Shown here: one piece after another, positions 27,144-36,342 of the stretch
How the letters are laid out: every line of letters starts with the position of its first letter
How positions within the stretch are numbered: the first letter of the stretch is position 1
Source: Ectothiorhodospira mobilis
GTDB lineage: Bacteria; Pseudomonadota; Gammaproteobacteria; Ectothiorhodospirales; Ectothiorhodospiraceae
NCBI RefSeq assembly: GCF_900114895.1
Contig: NZ_FOUO01000006.1
Coordinates: 121,411 to 185,410, forward strand
DNA: 64,000 nucleotides
Direction: 5' to 3'
Notes under the pieces: generated by a model
What the model saw: only the letters and a program-made list of their open reading frames with translations
The model's database searches: none
Told to the model about the DNA's origin: nothing
Translations under genes and position numbers: made by a program

Positions 27144-28547
27144 TCAGGCCCCGTCCCGCTGTCGGTGGGCGGGATCGATCCAGGGGTCATCGTCCGCCCC
27201 TAGGCCTTCCTCCCGGCGGCGTTCCAGTTCCCGGGGGGCTTCCCCGGGGGCCTTGAGGCGCACGTAGAGGCTGGCGAAGATGAGCAGGAAGTTGATGGTC
27301 CCCACCAGCACGAAGGGGGCCCGCGGGTCCACCGCGTCGAACAGGCGCCCGCCGATGAGGACGATGAGCAGGATGCCCAGGGCGCCGCTGATATTAAAGG
27401 CCGCCAGCACCGAGCCCCGCTTGGGCTTGGGCGCCTCCTGTCCCACCAGGGACTGCCCTCCCAAAAAGACACTCATCTGGCCGATGCCCAGCAGGATGAA
27501 GAAGGGCACGGCGGCCCAGCCCCCCAGGGGGTTGTCCAGGAAGATCACCGACAGGTTGCCCAGGGCCGCCAGGGCCATGCACACCCCCAGGGCCGTGACC
27601 CGGTTGAGGCGGTCCATCATGGGGCCGAGGAAGGGGGCCGCCACCAGGGCCGCCACTTGGGTGATGACGAACATCAGTGTCGCCTGTTTCACCGCATCGG
27701 CGGTGGTCAGTTCCGCCCCCACCCCCACGGTGGTGCCCCAGAGCACGATGAAGGTGGCGTTGATGGACTGATCCCCCCGGGCGATGAAGGCCGCGCCGTA
27801 GGAGAGCAGGATGCGGGGGTTCTTGCCCTGGGCGAAGCCGGAGAACAGCAGCTCCCGCACCCGGGGCTGGGGCTCCCGGCTGGGGGGTACGCCGGGTTTG
27901 AGGCCAAAACCCACCACCAGGGCCGAGATCACCGCCAGGGCCGCCACCAGCAGGTGGGTGTAGAGCCCGGCGTCGGTGCCGCTCATCCCCATGCCGGTGA
28001 ACAGCTCGGGGAAGGCACCGAAGCCCTGGCCGATGAAGACGATGCCCAGGCCGTTGAGCATGCCGATGAGGGCCACCAGCTTGCCGCGGGAGCGCTCCGC
28101 CGGGTAGTCCGCCAGCACCGTGGACAGGGCCCCGGCGATGGCCACCACCCCCAGGGCATAGATGGTGCGGTAGACGAACAGGTCGTCCGCCGAGCTGGCC
28201 AGGGGATAGAGCACATAGGTGGCGGCGATGAGCATGAAACCGGCCACGTACACCGGCCTTCGCCCGATGCGGTCGATGAGGATCCCCGCCGGGATGAACA
28301 GCAACAGCGCCACCACCTCGGTCCAGAAGACCAGATCCCCGCTCAGCCGGCCCTGCTGGTCCGTGGGGATGTTCAGGTGCTCGTTGAGGATATAGGTCTG
28401 GCCGATGGTGATGAACACGATCAGGCCGATGGAAATGAATCCCGCGTAGAGGAAGGTCCAGCCGTGCAGGGGCCGGATCCCGGGGGCCAGGTGGATGGGG
28501 CCGATGCGGTGGTTCGACGGGGCATGCTCGCGGGGGGCGTCGGTCAT
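27144..28547 (-). CDS. Major facilitator superfamily transporter
   Basis: A 467-residue, 12-helix MFS carrier. The loop 2-3 signature is visible as AGILIDRIGRRPVYVAGF, and a second copy of the fold begins near residue 230. The start is ATG 28547 in the MTDAPREH context; the longer frame upstream lacks family-like sequence. Substrate unknown: neighbours (gspN, a BamD-like gene) give no clue. Divergent from the lipoprotein gene across about 277 bp, in which I see only a weak TATGCT -10 element near 28783. Confidence 0.85.
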   Translation of the reverse strand: MTDAPREHAPSNHRIGPIHLAPGIRPLHGWTFLYAGFISIGLIVFITIGQTYILNEHLNIPTDQQGRLSGDLVFWTEVVALLLFIPAGILIDRIGRRPVYVAGFMLIAATYVLYPLASSADDLFVYRTIYALGVVAIAGALSTVLADYPAERSRGKLVALIGMLNGLGIVFIGQGFGAFPELFTGMGMSGTDAGLYTHLLVAALAVISALVVGFGLKPGVPPSREPQPRVRELLFSGFAQGKNPRILLSYGAAFIARGDQSINATFIVLWGTTVGVGAELTTADAVKQATLMFVITQVAALVAAPFLGPMMDRLNRVTALGVCMALAALGNLSVIFLDNPLGGWAAVPFFILLGIGQMSVFLGGQSLVGQEAPKPKRGSVLAAFNISGALGILLIVLIGGRLFDAVDPRAPFVLVGTINFLLIFASLYVRLKAPGEAPRELERRREEGLGADDDPWIDPAHRQRDGA

Positions 28548-28824
28548 GGGGCCTGGATTTCCCTGTGTCTGCGAGGGGATGAAGATACAGGGCGCGCGCC
28601 CTCGGCGCCAAGGGTTGGGGGCGGGGTTCAGCCGAGGGGATACCTCCACGTCGGTTCCCGTCGGCATGTTCGGGCATTGATGGAGATTCTGGCGGCCGGT
28701 CCTGCTCGGGGATTGCTTTCGGATCGGATGCTGCTGATCTTCTCGGGGTGGTATCCCTTCCCCATGGGAAAGGTCCCAACAAACAGGCTATGCTGCCCTT
28801 TCCTCATTCGAGGCCGTCGTTTCT

Positions 28825-29616
28825 ATGATCTGCAAAACCTTTCTCAAAGAGCGTTTCCGATATACCGCGTTTGCGGTCTTCCCCATGGGGATATGGATGA
28901 TGTCCGGCTGTGCCACCGCGCCCTCGGCCCCGGAGTCCGTGCCGGAGGGGCCGGATCTGCAGGCGGCGGTGGCGGCCTCTGATTGCGCCGGGGCGCGGGC
29001 GGCGGTGGCGCGCCTGGAAGGGGCGGGCACGAGCGCGGCGGTGCTGGAGGGGCGGCTGCAGGCGGCCTATGCCTGTCTCCATGCCGGGCATCCCGAGGCG
29101 GCCTTCGAGGAGAGCCGGCGTTTCCTGCAGGCCGCGCCGCGCCACACCCACGCCGATTACGCCCGCTACCTGGCGGCCGTGGCCCGCTTTAGGCAGTGGG
29201 AGGCCCTGCACGCCGGGGAGGACCCGCCGCAGCCGGACCGGGACAGCACCGCCGCGCGGGGGGCCTTCGTGTTGTTCCGGGATCTGGTGCGGGGTTATCC
29301 GGATTCCCCCTACCGGGAGGAGGCGGTGCCCTACCTGATGCGGTTGCGCCAGGGGCTGGCGGCGGCGGAACTGCGGGCCGCCCGGGCGGCCGCGGACCCG
29401 GAGGAGGCCCTGGCGCGGGCGCAGTATGTGGAGAAGCACTACGGCGATACCCCGCAGGCCCAGGAGGCCCTGGCACTTCGTGCAGAGATCCATGAGGCCC
29501 GGGGGGAGGAGGCGCGGGCCCGGGCGCTGCGCCGGCGCATGGACCGGCTGCCCGCCGATGCCATGGGGGAGGCGGGCGAGGACGACGCTACGGAGGCCCC
29601 CATCCCCCTGCCGTGA
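28825..29616 (+). CDS. BamD/YfiO-like outer-membrane lipoprotein
   Basis: A lipoprotein: hydrophobic N-terminus ending in a lipobox with Cys29 (MMSGC). It carries tetratricopeptide-like repeats, and the segment GAFVLFRDLVRGYPDSPYREEAV closely resembles the BamD core. BamD organises the outer-membrane beta-barrel assembly machine. The match is to the middle and end of BamD; the N-terminal TPRs are diverged and the tail is acidic. It could be the cell's BamD or a paralogue. Confidence 0.7.
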   Translation: MICKTFLKERFRYTAFAVFPMGIWMMSGCATAPSAPESVPEGPDLQAAVAASDCAGARAAVARLEGAGTSAAVLEGRLQAAYACLHAGHPEAAFEESRRFLQAAPRHTHADYARYLAAVARFRQWEALHAGEDPPQPDRDSTAARGAFVLFRDLVRGYPDSPYREEAVPYLMRLRQGLAAAELRAARAAADPEEALARAQYVEKHYGDTPQAQEALALRAEIHEARGEEARARALRRRMDRLPADAMGEAGEDDATEAPIPLP

Positions 29617-29651
29617 ATCCCGGCCTTGAGCGCGGGTGCAGGCCGGCGGGG

Positions 29652-31532
29652 TCAGTCCTCCAGGTAGGTGTAGCCCGCCAGGCCGTGGTCCAGTTCCGCC
29701 AGGATGCGTTCCCGTTGCGGCGGGTCCAGGGGGGCGTCGGCCACCTTGCGGCGGTAGGCCCCGGCCAGGAGTTCGGTGTCGTAGTGCACGTAGCGCAGGA
29801 GTTCGGCCACGGTGTCCCCCTGCTCCGGCTCCACCACCTCGTAGTCCCCGTCCCCCTTGAGCACCACGTTGATGGCGTCGGTGTCGCCGAAGAGGTTATG
29901 CAGGTCCCCCAGGATCTCCTGGTAGGCCCCCACCATGAAGATGCCGATGAGGTAGTCCTCCCCCGGGCGCAGTTCATGCAGCGGCAGGCTGGGGGCGGTG
30001 GTCTCGCCGTCCACGTAGCGGTCCACGTGGCCGTCGGAGTCGCAGGTGAGATCCTGCAGCACGCCGCGGCGGGTGGGGCGCTCGTTGAGGCGGTGCAGGG
30101 GCATGATGGGGAAGATCTGGTCGATGGCCCAGACGTCGGGGATGGACTGGAACACGGAGAAGTTGCAGAAGTACTTGTCCGAGAGCTTCTCGTTGAGGTC
30201 GTCGCCGATGTCCCGGGGCAGGCGGTCCGCCTGGGTGGACAGCAGCTGGCGGCAGGTGGCGAAGTAGATCTGCTCCGCCAGGGCCCGGTGCTCCAGGTCC
30301 AGCAGGCCGTGGGTGAACATGGAGCGCACCTCCCCCAGCCAGTCCAGCATGTTGTGGAACACCTCGGTGGGGGCGGTTTCGCCGATGCGCTCGAACAGCT
30401 GCCACATGTCCAGCAGCACCGCCGGGGCGTCCTCCTCCGGGGGCTGGATGTCCGCCGCCACGGGGGCGCGCTCGGTGTCGATGACGTTGGTGATGAGCAC
30501 GGCGTGGTGGGCGGTCATGGCGCGGCCGGATTCGGTGAATACCTCCGGGTGGGGCAGGTCGAACTCGCGGCAGGTATTGGCCAGGATGCGCACGACGCTG
30601 TTGGCGTAGTCCTGCAGGCTGTAGTTCACCGAGCACAGGTTGCGTGAGCGGGTGCCCTCGTAGTCCACCCCCAGGCCGCCGCCCACGTCCACCACGCCGA
30701 TGGGGGCGCCGTGGCGGTGCAGTTCGGCGAAGAAGCGGCAGGCCTCGAACATCCCCGCCTGGATGTCGCGCACGTTGGCGATCTGCGAGCCCATGTGGAA
30801 GTGCAGCAGTTGCAGGCAGTCCAGCATGTCGTGCCGGCGCAACTGCTCCAGAAGGTGCAGGACCTGGGCCGCGGAGAGGCCGAACTTGGCCTTCTCGCCG
30901 CCGGTGTTCTGCCATTTGCCCTTGCCCACGGAGGCCAGGCGCATGCGCACGCCCAGGCAGGGGCGCACCCCCAGGTCCCGGGCCTCGCGCATGACCCCCG
31001 CCAGTTCCGAGGGTTTCTCGATGACGATGTACACCCGGTGACCCAGCAACTGGCCGATCATGGCCAGGCGCAGGTATTCCCGGTCCTTGTAGCCGTTGCA
31101 GACGATGACCCCGCCGGGGCGGGAGAGGGCCAGCACGGCCATGAGCTCCGGCTTGCTGCCCGCCTCCAGGCCCACCCGGTCGGCCCCGTGGGAGAGCACC
31201 CGCTCCACCACGCTGCGTTGCTGGTTCACCTTGATGGGGTAGAGGGCGGTGTAATGGCCCTGGAATTCCGACTCCTGAAAGGCCGCCTCGAAGGCCCGGG
31301 TGAGGCGGTCCACCCGGTCGGTGAGGATGTCGGGGAAGCGCACCAGCACCGGCACGTCGATGTTCAGGGGTTTGACCCGCTGGATGAGGTCGTGCAGATC
31401 CACCCCGGGATGATCGCCGTGGGTGGGCGGGCGCATGAGGACGCGGCCCTGATCGTTGACGTGAAAGTAGCCGCCGTTCCAGTGGTCGATGTTGTAGGTG
31501 CGGCGGGCGGAATCCGTGTTCCAGTCGTTCAT
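29652..31532 (-). CDS. speA: Biosynthetic arginine decarboxylase
   Basis: PLP enzyme converting arginine to agmatine, the first step of the arginine route to putrescine. The cofactor lysine is in ALYPIKVNQQ, and the GSKPEL, HFHMGSQI and VDVGGGLGVDYEG motifs are all present. 626 residues, typical of the SpeA family. ATG 31532 is preferred over the longer open frame because family proteins begin in this region. Divergent from the ybjN-like gene. Confidence 0.95.
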   Translation of the reverse strand: MNDWNTDSARRTYNIDHWNGGYFHVNDQGRVLMRPPTHGDHPGVDLHDLIQRVKPLNIDVPVLVRFPDILTDRVDRLTRAFEAAFQESEFQGHYTALYPIKVNQQRSVVERVLSHGADRVGLEAGSKPELMAVLALSRPGGVIVCNGYKDREYLRLAMIGQLLGHRVYIVIEKPSELAGVMREARDLGVRPCLGVRMRLASVGKGKWQNTGGEKAKFGLSAAQVLHLLEQLRRHDMLDCLQLLHFHMGSQIANVRDIQAGMFEACRFFAELHRHGAPIGVVDVGGGLGVDYEGTRSRNLCSVNYSLQDYANSVVRILANTCREFDLPHPEVFTESGRAMTAHHAVLITNVIDTERAPVAADIQPPEEDAPAVLLDMWQLFERIGETAPTEVFHNMLDWLGEVRSMFTHGLLDLEHRALAEQIYFATCRQLLSTQADRLPRDIGDDLNEKLSDKYFCNFSVFQSIPDVWAIDQIFPIMPLHRLNERPTRRGVLQDLTCDSDGHVDRYVDGETTAPSLPLHELRPGEDYLIGIFMVGAYQEILGDLHNLFGDTDAINVVLKGDGDYEVVEPEQGDTVAELLRYVHYDTELLAGAYRRKVADAPLDPPQRERILAELDHGLAGYTYLED

Positions 31533-31707
31533 GGGGGTCTCACTCCGGGTGCGGCGCCCATGATACCCGCGAGGGAGAAGCCAAGGCCATGCCGTGGCGC
31601 CTTCTGCGCGTCGCCCCGAGGTCTCCCCGCCCGGGGGGATTTTGAGGATTGTCGAAATGGGCGCGACCGCCGACAATGGGGGTTCATTCATCACGGGGAA
31701 AATAACG

Positions 31708-32169
31708 ATGTGGAAAGGGATCCTGGCCGGCGTGATGCTGGCGGTGGTGCAGCCGGTATGGGCCGCGGATCTGGTGGATGCCACCGATCCGCAGCAGGTC
31801 ATGAACCTGGCCCGGGGCTATGGCTCCGCCAACCTGAGCACGGACGGGGTGGGAGACCCCATGATCACGGGGCGCATGGACGGGACGCGCTATTCCATCA
31901 TGTTCTACGGCTGCTCGGACAACCGTAACTGCAAGACCATCCGCTTCAGCAGTGCCTGGGCGACGGACGGCCAGTACACCCTGGAGGATATGAATGCCTG
32001 GAACGAGGGCTATCGTTTCGGCAAGGCCTATCTGGACGACGAGGGGGATCCGGTGCTGGAGATGAACGTGAATCTGCGCTATGGCGTGAGCCGGCGCAAT
32101 CTGGATGACACCATCGACTGGTGGCGCGTGGCCCTGGGCCAGTTCAAGAGCGAGGTCCTGGGCCAATAG
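31708..32169 (+). CDS. Secreted YbjN-domain protein
   Basis: A 153-residue protein with a signal peptide (cleavage expected after QPVWA) and a YbjN domain resembling the type III secretion chaperone fold; the CSDNRNCKTIRFSSAW strand is characteristic. Two Cys in that motif may form a disulphide in the periplasm. Function unknown. The ATG at 31708 gives a standard signal peptide; the open frame upstream does not. The gap after it (32170-32313) holds only a GC palindrome at 32181-32198 before the sRNA promoter. Confidence 0.75.
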   Translation: MWKGILAGVMLAVVQPVWAADLVDATDPQQVMNLARGYGSANLSTDGVGDPMITGRMDGTRYSIMFYGCSDNRNCKTIRFSSAWATDGQYTLEDMNAWNEGYRFGKAYLDDEGDPVLEMNVNLRYGVSRRNLDDTIDWWRVALGQFKSEVLGQ

Positions 32170-32313
32170 CGCCCTTGGGTGCGGCCCCGCCGGCGGGGCC
32201 CGCCGCGCCTTCAGCTTGCGGCGCGGGACTTGCGGGCGGGGCCGCGGCTCGTGGATATTCACCGGACAAGGTGCGAAGGGACTCACATTTCCGCAGTTTC
32301 CTGCCGGGAACAC

Positions 32314-32340
32314 GAACTTTCCCGCCCCGTATGGGTCATT
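32314..32340 (+). promoter_or_regulatory. Sigma-E-like promoter of the first tandem sRNA
   Basis: GAACTT (32314-32319), a 16-bp spacer, then TCATT (32336-32340). This matches the spacing and -35 element of RpoE promoters (GGAACTT-N16-TCTGA). The same arrangement is conserved in front of the second copy. Confidence 0.6.
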
Positions 32341-32343
32341 CTC

Positions 32344-32461
32344 AGTAAGCGTCCCGGATGGGGCGCTTCCCGCTTAACCCCCTGAGCGGGATGCTCTGAC
32401 TCCCCCAAGTCGAGCCCAAGACTGGCCCCGGTGCCGCCCCCGCGGTCCGGGGCCTTTTTTT
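32344..32461 (+). ncRNA. Candidate sRNA, tandem copy 1, with C-rich loops and terminator
   Basis: About 118 nt, no reading frame of note. Predicted hairpins in order: AAGCG/CGCTT; CCCGCT/AGCGGG with loop TAACCCCCTG; GCTC-GACT/AGTC-GAGC with loop CCCCCA; and a terminator (CCCCGG/CCGGGG, 32426-32452) with seven U. The second hairpin stem and flanks are identical to copy 2, while the loops differ but stay C-rich. C-rich loops typically pair with G-rich Shine-Dalgarno regions. I do not recognise a named family. Confidence 0.68.
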
Positions 32462-32502
32462 GGTGCGCGGATCCAGCCCCGGTGATACCCGAGTCCTGCG
32501 GT

Positions 32503-32529
32503 GAACTTTGCCCCGGGGATTGGGTCTTA
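32503..32529 (+). promoter_or_regulatory. Sigma-E-like promoter of the second tandem sRNA
   Basis: GAACTT (32503-32508), 16 bp, TCTTA (32525-32529). The spacing is identical to copy 1, and the TGGGTC context preceding the -10 is also conserved between copies. Confidence 0.6.
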
Positions 32530-32532
32530 TCA

Positions 32533-32654
32533 ATAAGCGCTGCAGCCCGGCGCTTCCCGCTTTCCTCCCTGAGCGGGATGGCTCGAGCCCCCAATCGAGC
32601 CGCGTTCTGCCCCGGGACACGGCCATCCCCCCGATGGTCCCCGGGGTTTTTTTT
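32533..32654 (+). ncRNA. Candidate sRNA, tandem copy 2, with anti-Shine-Dalgarno-like loop
   Basis: About 122 nt, homologous to the RNA at 32344-32461. Hairpins: AAGCGC/GCGCTT; CCCGCT/AGCGGG with loop TTCCTCCCTG, containing the anti-Shine-Dalgarno core CCTCC; GGCTCGA/TCGAGCC with loop GCCCCCAA; and a terminator (CCCCGGGAC/GTCCCCGGGG) followed by eight U (32647-32654). Stem changes in the third hairpin are compensated relative to copy 1. It ends 21 bp from the convergent engB stop. Confidence 0.68.
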
Positions 32655-32674
32655 GGGCGCAGCAGCACCGCGGC

Positions 32675-33307
32675 TCACCCTCCGCCCCGGGGCGCCTCGC
32701 CCAGGAACCAGGCGTCTAGCACCGAGCGGGCGTCGTCCACACCCTGCCCCTTGAGGGCGGAGAAGGGCTGCACCGTGGCCTCCACGTCCGCCTCCCCCAG
32801 TGCCCGCGCCACCCGCTGCACCGTGTTCAGGGCGGGGCCCCGCTTGAGTTTGTCCGCCTTGGTGAGCAGTACGTGCAGGGGCAGGGCACGCTCCTGGGTC
32901 CAGCCCACCATCTGCCAGTCGTGCTCTGTCAGCGGATGACGGATGTCCATGACCAGGATCAGCCCCGAAAGGCTCTGCCTCCTGCCCAGATAGGCCGCCA
33001 TGGTTTCCCCCCAGCGCCGCCGCACGGCCTCGGGCACCTTGGCGTAGCCATAGCCGGGCAGGTCCACCAGGCGGTGGTCCCCGTCCAGGGAGAAGAAGTT
33101 GATGAGCTGGGTGCGCCCCGGGGTCTTGCTCGTGCGGGCCAGCCCCTTATGGCGGCATAAAGTATTGATTGCACTGGATTTGCCCGCGTTGGAGCGGCCG
33201 GCGAAGGCCACCTCCCGTCCCGCCTCCGGGGGCAGGTCCTTGAACTGGGCGGCACTGGTGAAAAAGGCGGCCCGGGTGTAGTCCGGGGGGATGGTTTCTT
33301 GGTTCAT
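32675..33307 (-). CDS. engB: Ribosome-biogenesis GTPase EngB/YsxC
   Basis: Essential small GTPase in 50S subunit assembly. G1 [10 protein letters not shown]3 DLPGYG, G4 TKAD and G5 SALKG are all visible. 210 residues from ATG 33307; an upstream in-frame ATG at 33337 is less likely. Divergent from the cytochrome c4 gene, a common pairing in gammaproteobacteria. Confidence 0.95.
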   Translation of the reverse strand: MNQETIPPDYTRAAFFTSAAQFKDLPPEAGREVAFAGRSNAGKSSAINTLCRHKGLARTSKTPGRTQLINFFSLDGDHRLVDLPGYGYAKVPEAVRRRWGETMAAYLGRRQSLSGLILVMDIRHPLTEHDWQMVGWTQERALPLHVLLTKADKLKRGPALNTVQRVARALGEADVEATVQPFSALKGQGVDDARSVLDAWFLGEAPRGGG

Positions 33308-33348
33308 GCAGGGGCTCGTGCAAGGGGAAGGGTCCAACCCCGCCGTTT

Positions 33349-33377
33349 TTGCGGCAATGGGTTCAGTATGCTATACA
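33349..33377 (+). promoter_or_regulatory. Promoter of the cytochrome c4 gene
   Basis: TTGCGG (33349-33354) and TATACA (33372-33377) with an ideal 17-bp spacer. The predicted start near 33384 gives a leader of about 90 nt with AGGAG before the ATG at 33473. Confidence 0.6.
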
Positions 33378-33472
33378 ATGCGGTCATTTTAAGGCGGCGC
33401 CCGCCGTGCGTCCGATCACCACAGGTTAGCAAACCCGAAGGGCATACCGTTTCAGGTTCAGGAGTGCATTCA

Positions 33473-34099
33473 ATGAAGAAACTTGTCGTCATCGCCGCCG
33501 CAACGCTGGCCGTTTCCCTTTCGGCCTCCCTGCATGCCGCCGAGCCCGGTGATCCGGAACGTGGTCGTGCACTGTCCTCCCCCTGCGTGGCCTGTCACCA
33601 GGCGGACGGGAACAGCGTCAACCCCGAGTGGCCCAAGATCGCTGGCCAGCACGAGGACTACCTGTTCAAGCAGCTGATGGACTACAAATGGGGGCGCCGC
33701 AGCCACCCGCTGATGAACGCCCAGGTGGCGGATCTGACGGAGCAGAACATGCGTGACCTGGCCGCCTATTTCGCCTCCCAGGAGACGGCCCCGGGCCGTC
33801 CCAGCGGCGACGAGCAGACCCTGGCCCTGGGCAAGAAGGTCTACTTCGGCGGCAACCTGCAGACCGGCGTGGCCGCCTGCGTGGCCTGCCATGGTCCCAA
33901 CGGCAAGGGGAATCCGGCAGCCCTGTTCCCCTCCGTGGCGGCGCAGCATGCCACCTACAGTCTGGATCAGTTGCACCAGTTCCATGACGAGGTGCGCCAC
34001 AACGATCCCAGCCGCATGATGCGCGATGTGGCCGGCCGCATGACCGAAAAGGAGATGGAGGCCGTGACCCAGTACATGGAGAGCCTGGATCCCCGGTGA
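33473..34099 (+). CDS. Cytochrome c4, dihaem periplasmic electron carrier
   Basis: A 208-residue dihaem cytochrome: signal peptide (KKLVVIAAATLAVSLSASLHA), then two c-type domains each with a CVACH haem site and distal Met candidates (HPLMNAQ, SRMMRDV). Cytochrome c4 passes electrons to terminal oxidases. The adjacent System II maturation genes would attach its haems. Followed by a strong terminator, so it is a single-gene transcript. Confidence 0.94.
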   Translation: MKKLVVIAAATLAVSLSASLHAAEPGDPERGRALSSPCVACHQADGNSVNPEWPKIAGQHEDYLFKQLMDYKWGRRSHPLMNAQVADLTEQNMRDLAAYFASQETAPGRPSGDEQTLALGKKVYFGGNLQTGVAACVACHGPNGKGNPAALFPSVAAQHATYSLDQLHQFHDEVRHNDPSRMMRDVAGRMTEKEMEAVTQYMESLDPR

Positions 34100-34123
34100 T
34101 CCAGGATCCCCAGGATGTAGCCA

Positions 34124-34151
34124 GGGGTGACTTCGGTCACCCCGTTTTTTT
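34124..34151 (+). terminator. Rho-independent terminator after cytochrome c4
   Basis: An 8-bp stem GGGGTGAC/GTCACCCC closed by a TTCG tetraloop and followed by G and seven T. Confidence 0.9.
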
Positions 34152-34244
34152 CCGGTGCACCCTTGCGGCATAGGACCCCTTTGGCTGAACTCATGGCGCC
34201 GAACGGGTCAAAGGGGCATTACCCGGAAACCCCTTCATGACCCT

Positions 34245-36299
34245 ATGAGCCGTATGTCCAGCGATGTCCCGGCGGCCCCCCGCCCGTCCCGATGGTCCGT
34301 CCTCATCGGCTTCCTGGGTTCGATGCATCTCGCCATCGCCCTGCTGCTGACCCTGGCCCTGGCCGCTGCCCTGGGCACGGTCCTGCCCCAAAATCAGCCC
34401 TCCCAGACCTATCTCATGCAATTCGGGCCCTTCTGGTATGAGGTGTTCGATGCCCTGGGGCTGTACGGCGTCTATACGGCGAGTTGGTTCCTGCTCATCC
34501 TGGCCTTCCTCGTGGTCTCCACCACGGTTTGCGTCTATCGCAGTACCCCCATGATGTGGCGGGACATGCGCGGCTTTCGCCTGGATATCCGGGAAAAGTC
34601 CCTGGAGCGCTTTGCTCACAAGGAGTCGCGGCCATGCCACCCCGAGGCGCCCGATACGGTGATGCAACGGGCACAGGCGGTGTTGCGGGACCGGGGCTAC
34701 CGCCTGCGCCGGCGCCAGGATGCCGACGGCCGCGAGGTGCTCTCGGCCATGCGCGGCGGCGGCAATCGCCTGGGCTATTTCTTCACCCATCTGGCCATTG
34801 TCGTCATCTGCATCGGAGGGCTCATCGATGGGCGCGTACCCCTCATGGCGGCCCAGCTGCTGGGGGGGCTGGAGCCTGAGACGCGGCAGATCCCCGCCTC
34901 GCAGGTGCCGCCAAAGAGCCGCGTGGAGCCATCCAATCCCTCCTTCCGGGGCAGCGTGGAGATCCCCGAGGGGCGCAGCGCCGACGTGGTCTTCCTGGAC
35001 CTGGGGGATGGCTATGTGGTGCAGGAACTGCCCTTTGCCATCGAGGTGAAGGACTTCCGCGTGCAGCGCTACGAAAACGGCCAGGAGCGTTCCTACGAGT
35101 CCGACGTGGTGATCCACGACGACACCCTGGAGGCCCCCATGGAGCACACGGTGAGCGTGAACCACCCCCTGGTGCACCGGGGCTACGCCATCTACCAGTC
35201 CAGCTACCGGGATGCCGGGTCCCTGCTGATGCTGGATATGTACCTGCTGGGCCATAGTGCCGAGGAACCCCGCCGCGTGACGGTGCGGGTGCATGGCCGC
35301 TACGAGCAGTCCCTCAGCGACGGCAGCGTCTACACCCTGGAATTTCTGAACTTCCGTGAAACCAACCTCTCCCGCGAGCTGGACGAGGAGGGCGGCGAGC
35401 GGGTGCATGACATGGGCCCGAGCATGGAATACGCCTTGCACGGTCCCGACGGCGAGACCCGCTACTACCATCAGCTCATGGAGCCCGTAGAACGGGACGG
35501 GCGCCGCTATCTCATCAGCGGGGTACGCGCCGGCACCGGCGAGCCCTTCCGCTATCTCTACATCCCCGTGGACCCGGACGGCGAGGGGATCGACCGTTTC
35601 ATGGCCCTGGTGGCCCGGCTGCACGACCGCCAGGTGGTGGAGTCCGTGGTGGATGAGGTGGCCGGAGAGGCTGCCAAACAGTTCAGTGGGGAGGACGACC
35701 GCGTGCCCCGGGAGGTGGTGCGCAACACCATGATCCGGCTCATGGAGCTGTTCGCGGCGGGGGGGTATGACGCCGTCATCGGCGAGATCCGCCAGCGCGT
35801 GCCCGAGCCCCAGTGGGACCGGCTCACGGATGTCTTCGGGCGGGTGCTCAACGAGACCCTGCGGGCCCTTTACCTGAGGGTGCTGGAGGCGGAAGGGATC
35901 GCGGAGATGCGCGGGGACGACGCCGCCTGGCTGGACGATGCCCTCACCGCCCTGGATGCCCTGCCGCGCTACGGCTCGCCCCTGTTCGTGCGCCTGCGGG
36001 ACTATCAGCTGCACCAGGCCGCCGGACTCATGGTGACCAAGGCCCCGGGGCAGAAGGTGGTGTATTTCGGCAGCCTCATGCTCATCATCGGCGTCTTTCT
36101 CATGCTCTACGTGAGCCACCGCCGCTGCTGGCTGGTGGTGCAACCCCGCGGGGACGGAGGCAGCCGCCTGCTCTTCGCTGGCACGGCGAACCGGAATATG
36201 CTGGAATTCGACCATGAATTCGCCGCCCTGAGCCGCGATCTCCTGCAGGAGACGTCCGCCGGCGGGGAGAACGGGACCGGGGGGCGGCAAGCCCGATGA
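34245..36299 (+). CDS. ResB/CcsB-type cytochrome c biogenesis protein
   Basis: System II haem-handling protein, partner of CcsA. N-terminal transmembrane helices (LGSMHLAIALLLTLALAAALGTVLP), a further helix after residue 180, a large periplasmic domain and a last helix near residue 620 (VVYFGSLMLIIGVFLMLYVSHRR). 684 residues from ATG 34245, or 681 from ATG 34254. Neither has a strong ribosome-binding site. Confidence 0.9.
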   Translation: MSRMSSDVPAAPRPSRWSVLIGFLGSMHLAIALLLTLALAAALGTVLPQNQPSQTYLMQFGPFWYEVFDALGLYGVYTASWFLLILAFLVVSTTVCVYRSTPMMWRDMRGFRLDIREKSLERFAHKESRPCHPEAPDTVMQRAQAVLRDRGYRLRRRQDADGREVLSAMRGGGNRLGYFFTHLAIVVICIGGLIDGRVPLMAAQLLGGLEPETRQIPASQVPPKSRVEPSNPSFRGSVEIPEGRSADVVFLDLGDGYVVQELPFAIEVKDFRVQRYENGQERSYESDVVIHDDTLEAPMEHTVSVNHPLVHRGYAIYQSSYRDAGSLLMLDMYLLGHSAEEPRRVTVRVHGRYEQSLSDGSVYTLEFLNFRETNLSRELDEEGGERVHDMGPSMEYALHGPDGETRYYHQLMEPVERDGRRYLISGVRAGTGEPFRYLYIPVDPDGEGIDRFMALVARLHDRQVVESVVDEVAGEAAKQFSGEDDRVPREVVRNTMIRLMELFAAGGYDAVIGEIRQRVPEPQWDRLTDVFGRVLNETLRALYLRVLEAEGIAEMRGDDAAWLDDALTALDALPRYGSPLFVRLRDYQLHQAAGLMVTKAPGQKVVYFGSLMLIIGVFLMLYVSHRRCWLVVQPRGDGGSRLLFAGTANRNMLEFDHEFAALSRDLLQETSAGGENGTGGRQAR

Positions 36300-36342
36300 T
36301 CCGTGTCCATCCTGCGTGCACACTCCACGGGAGGTAAGGCCC

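Noticed and set aside
32344..32654. A riboswitch or attenuator controlling a downstream gene
   Set aside because: Both units end in strong terminators and the next gene, engB, runs the opposite way, so there is nothing to regulate in cis.
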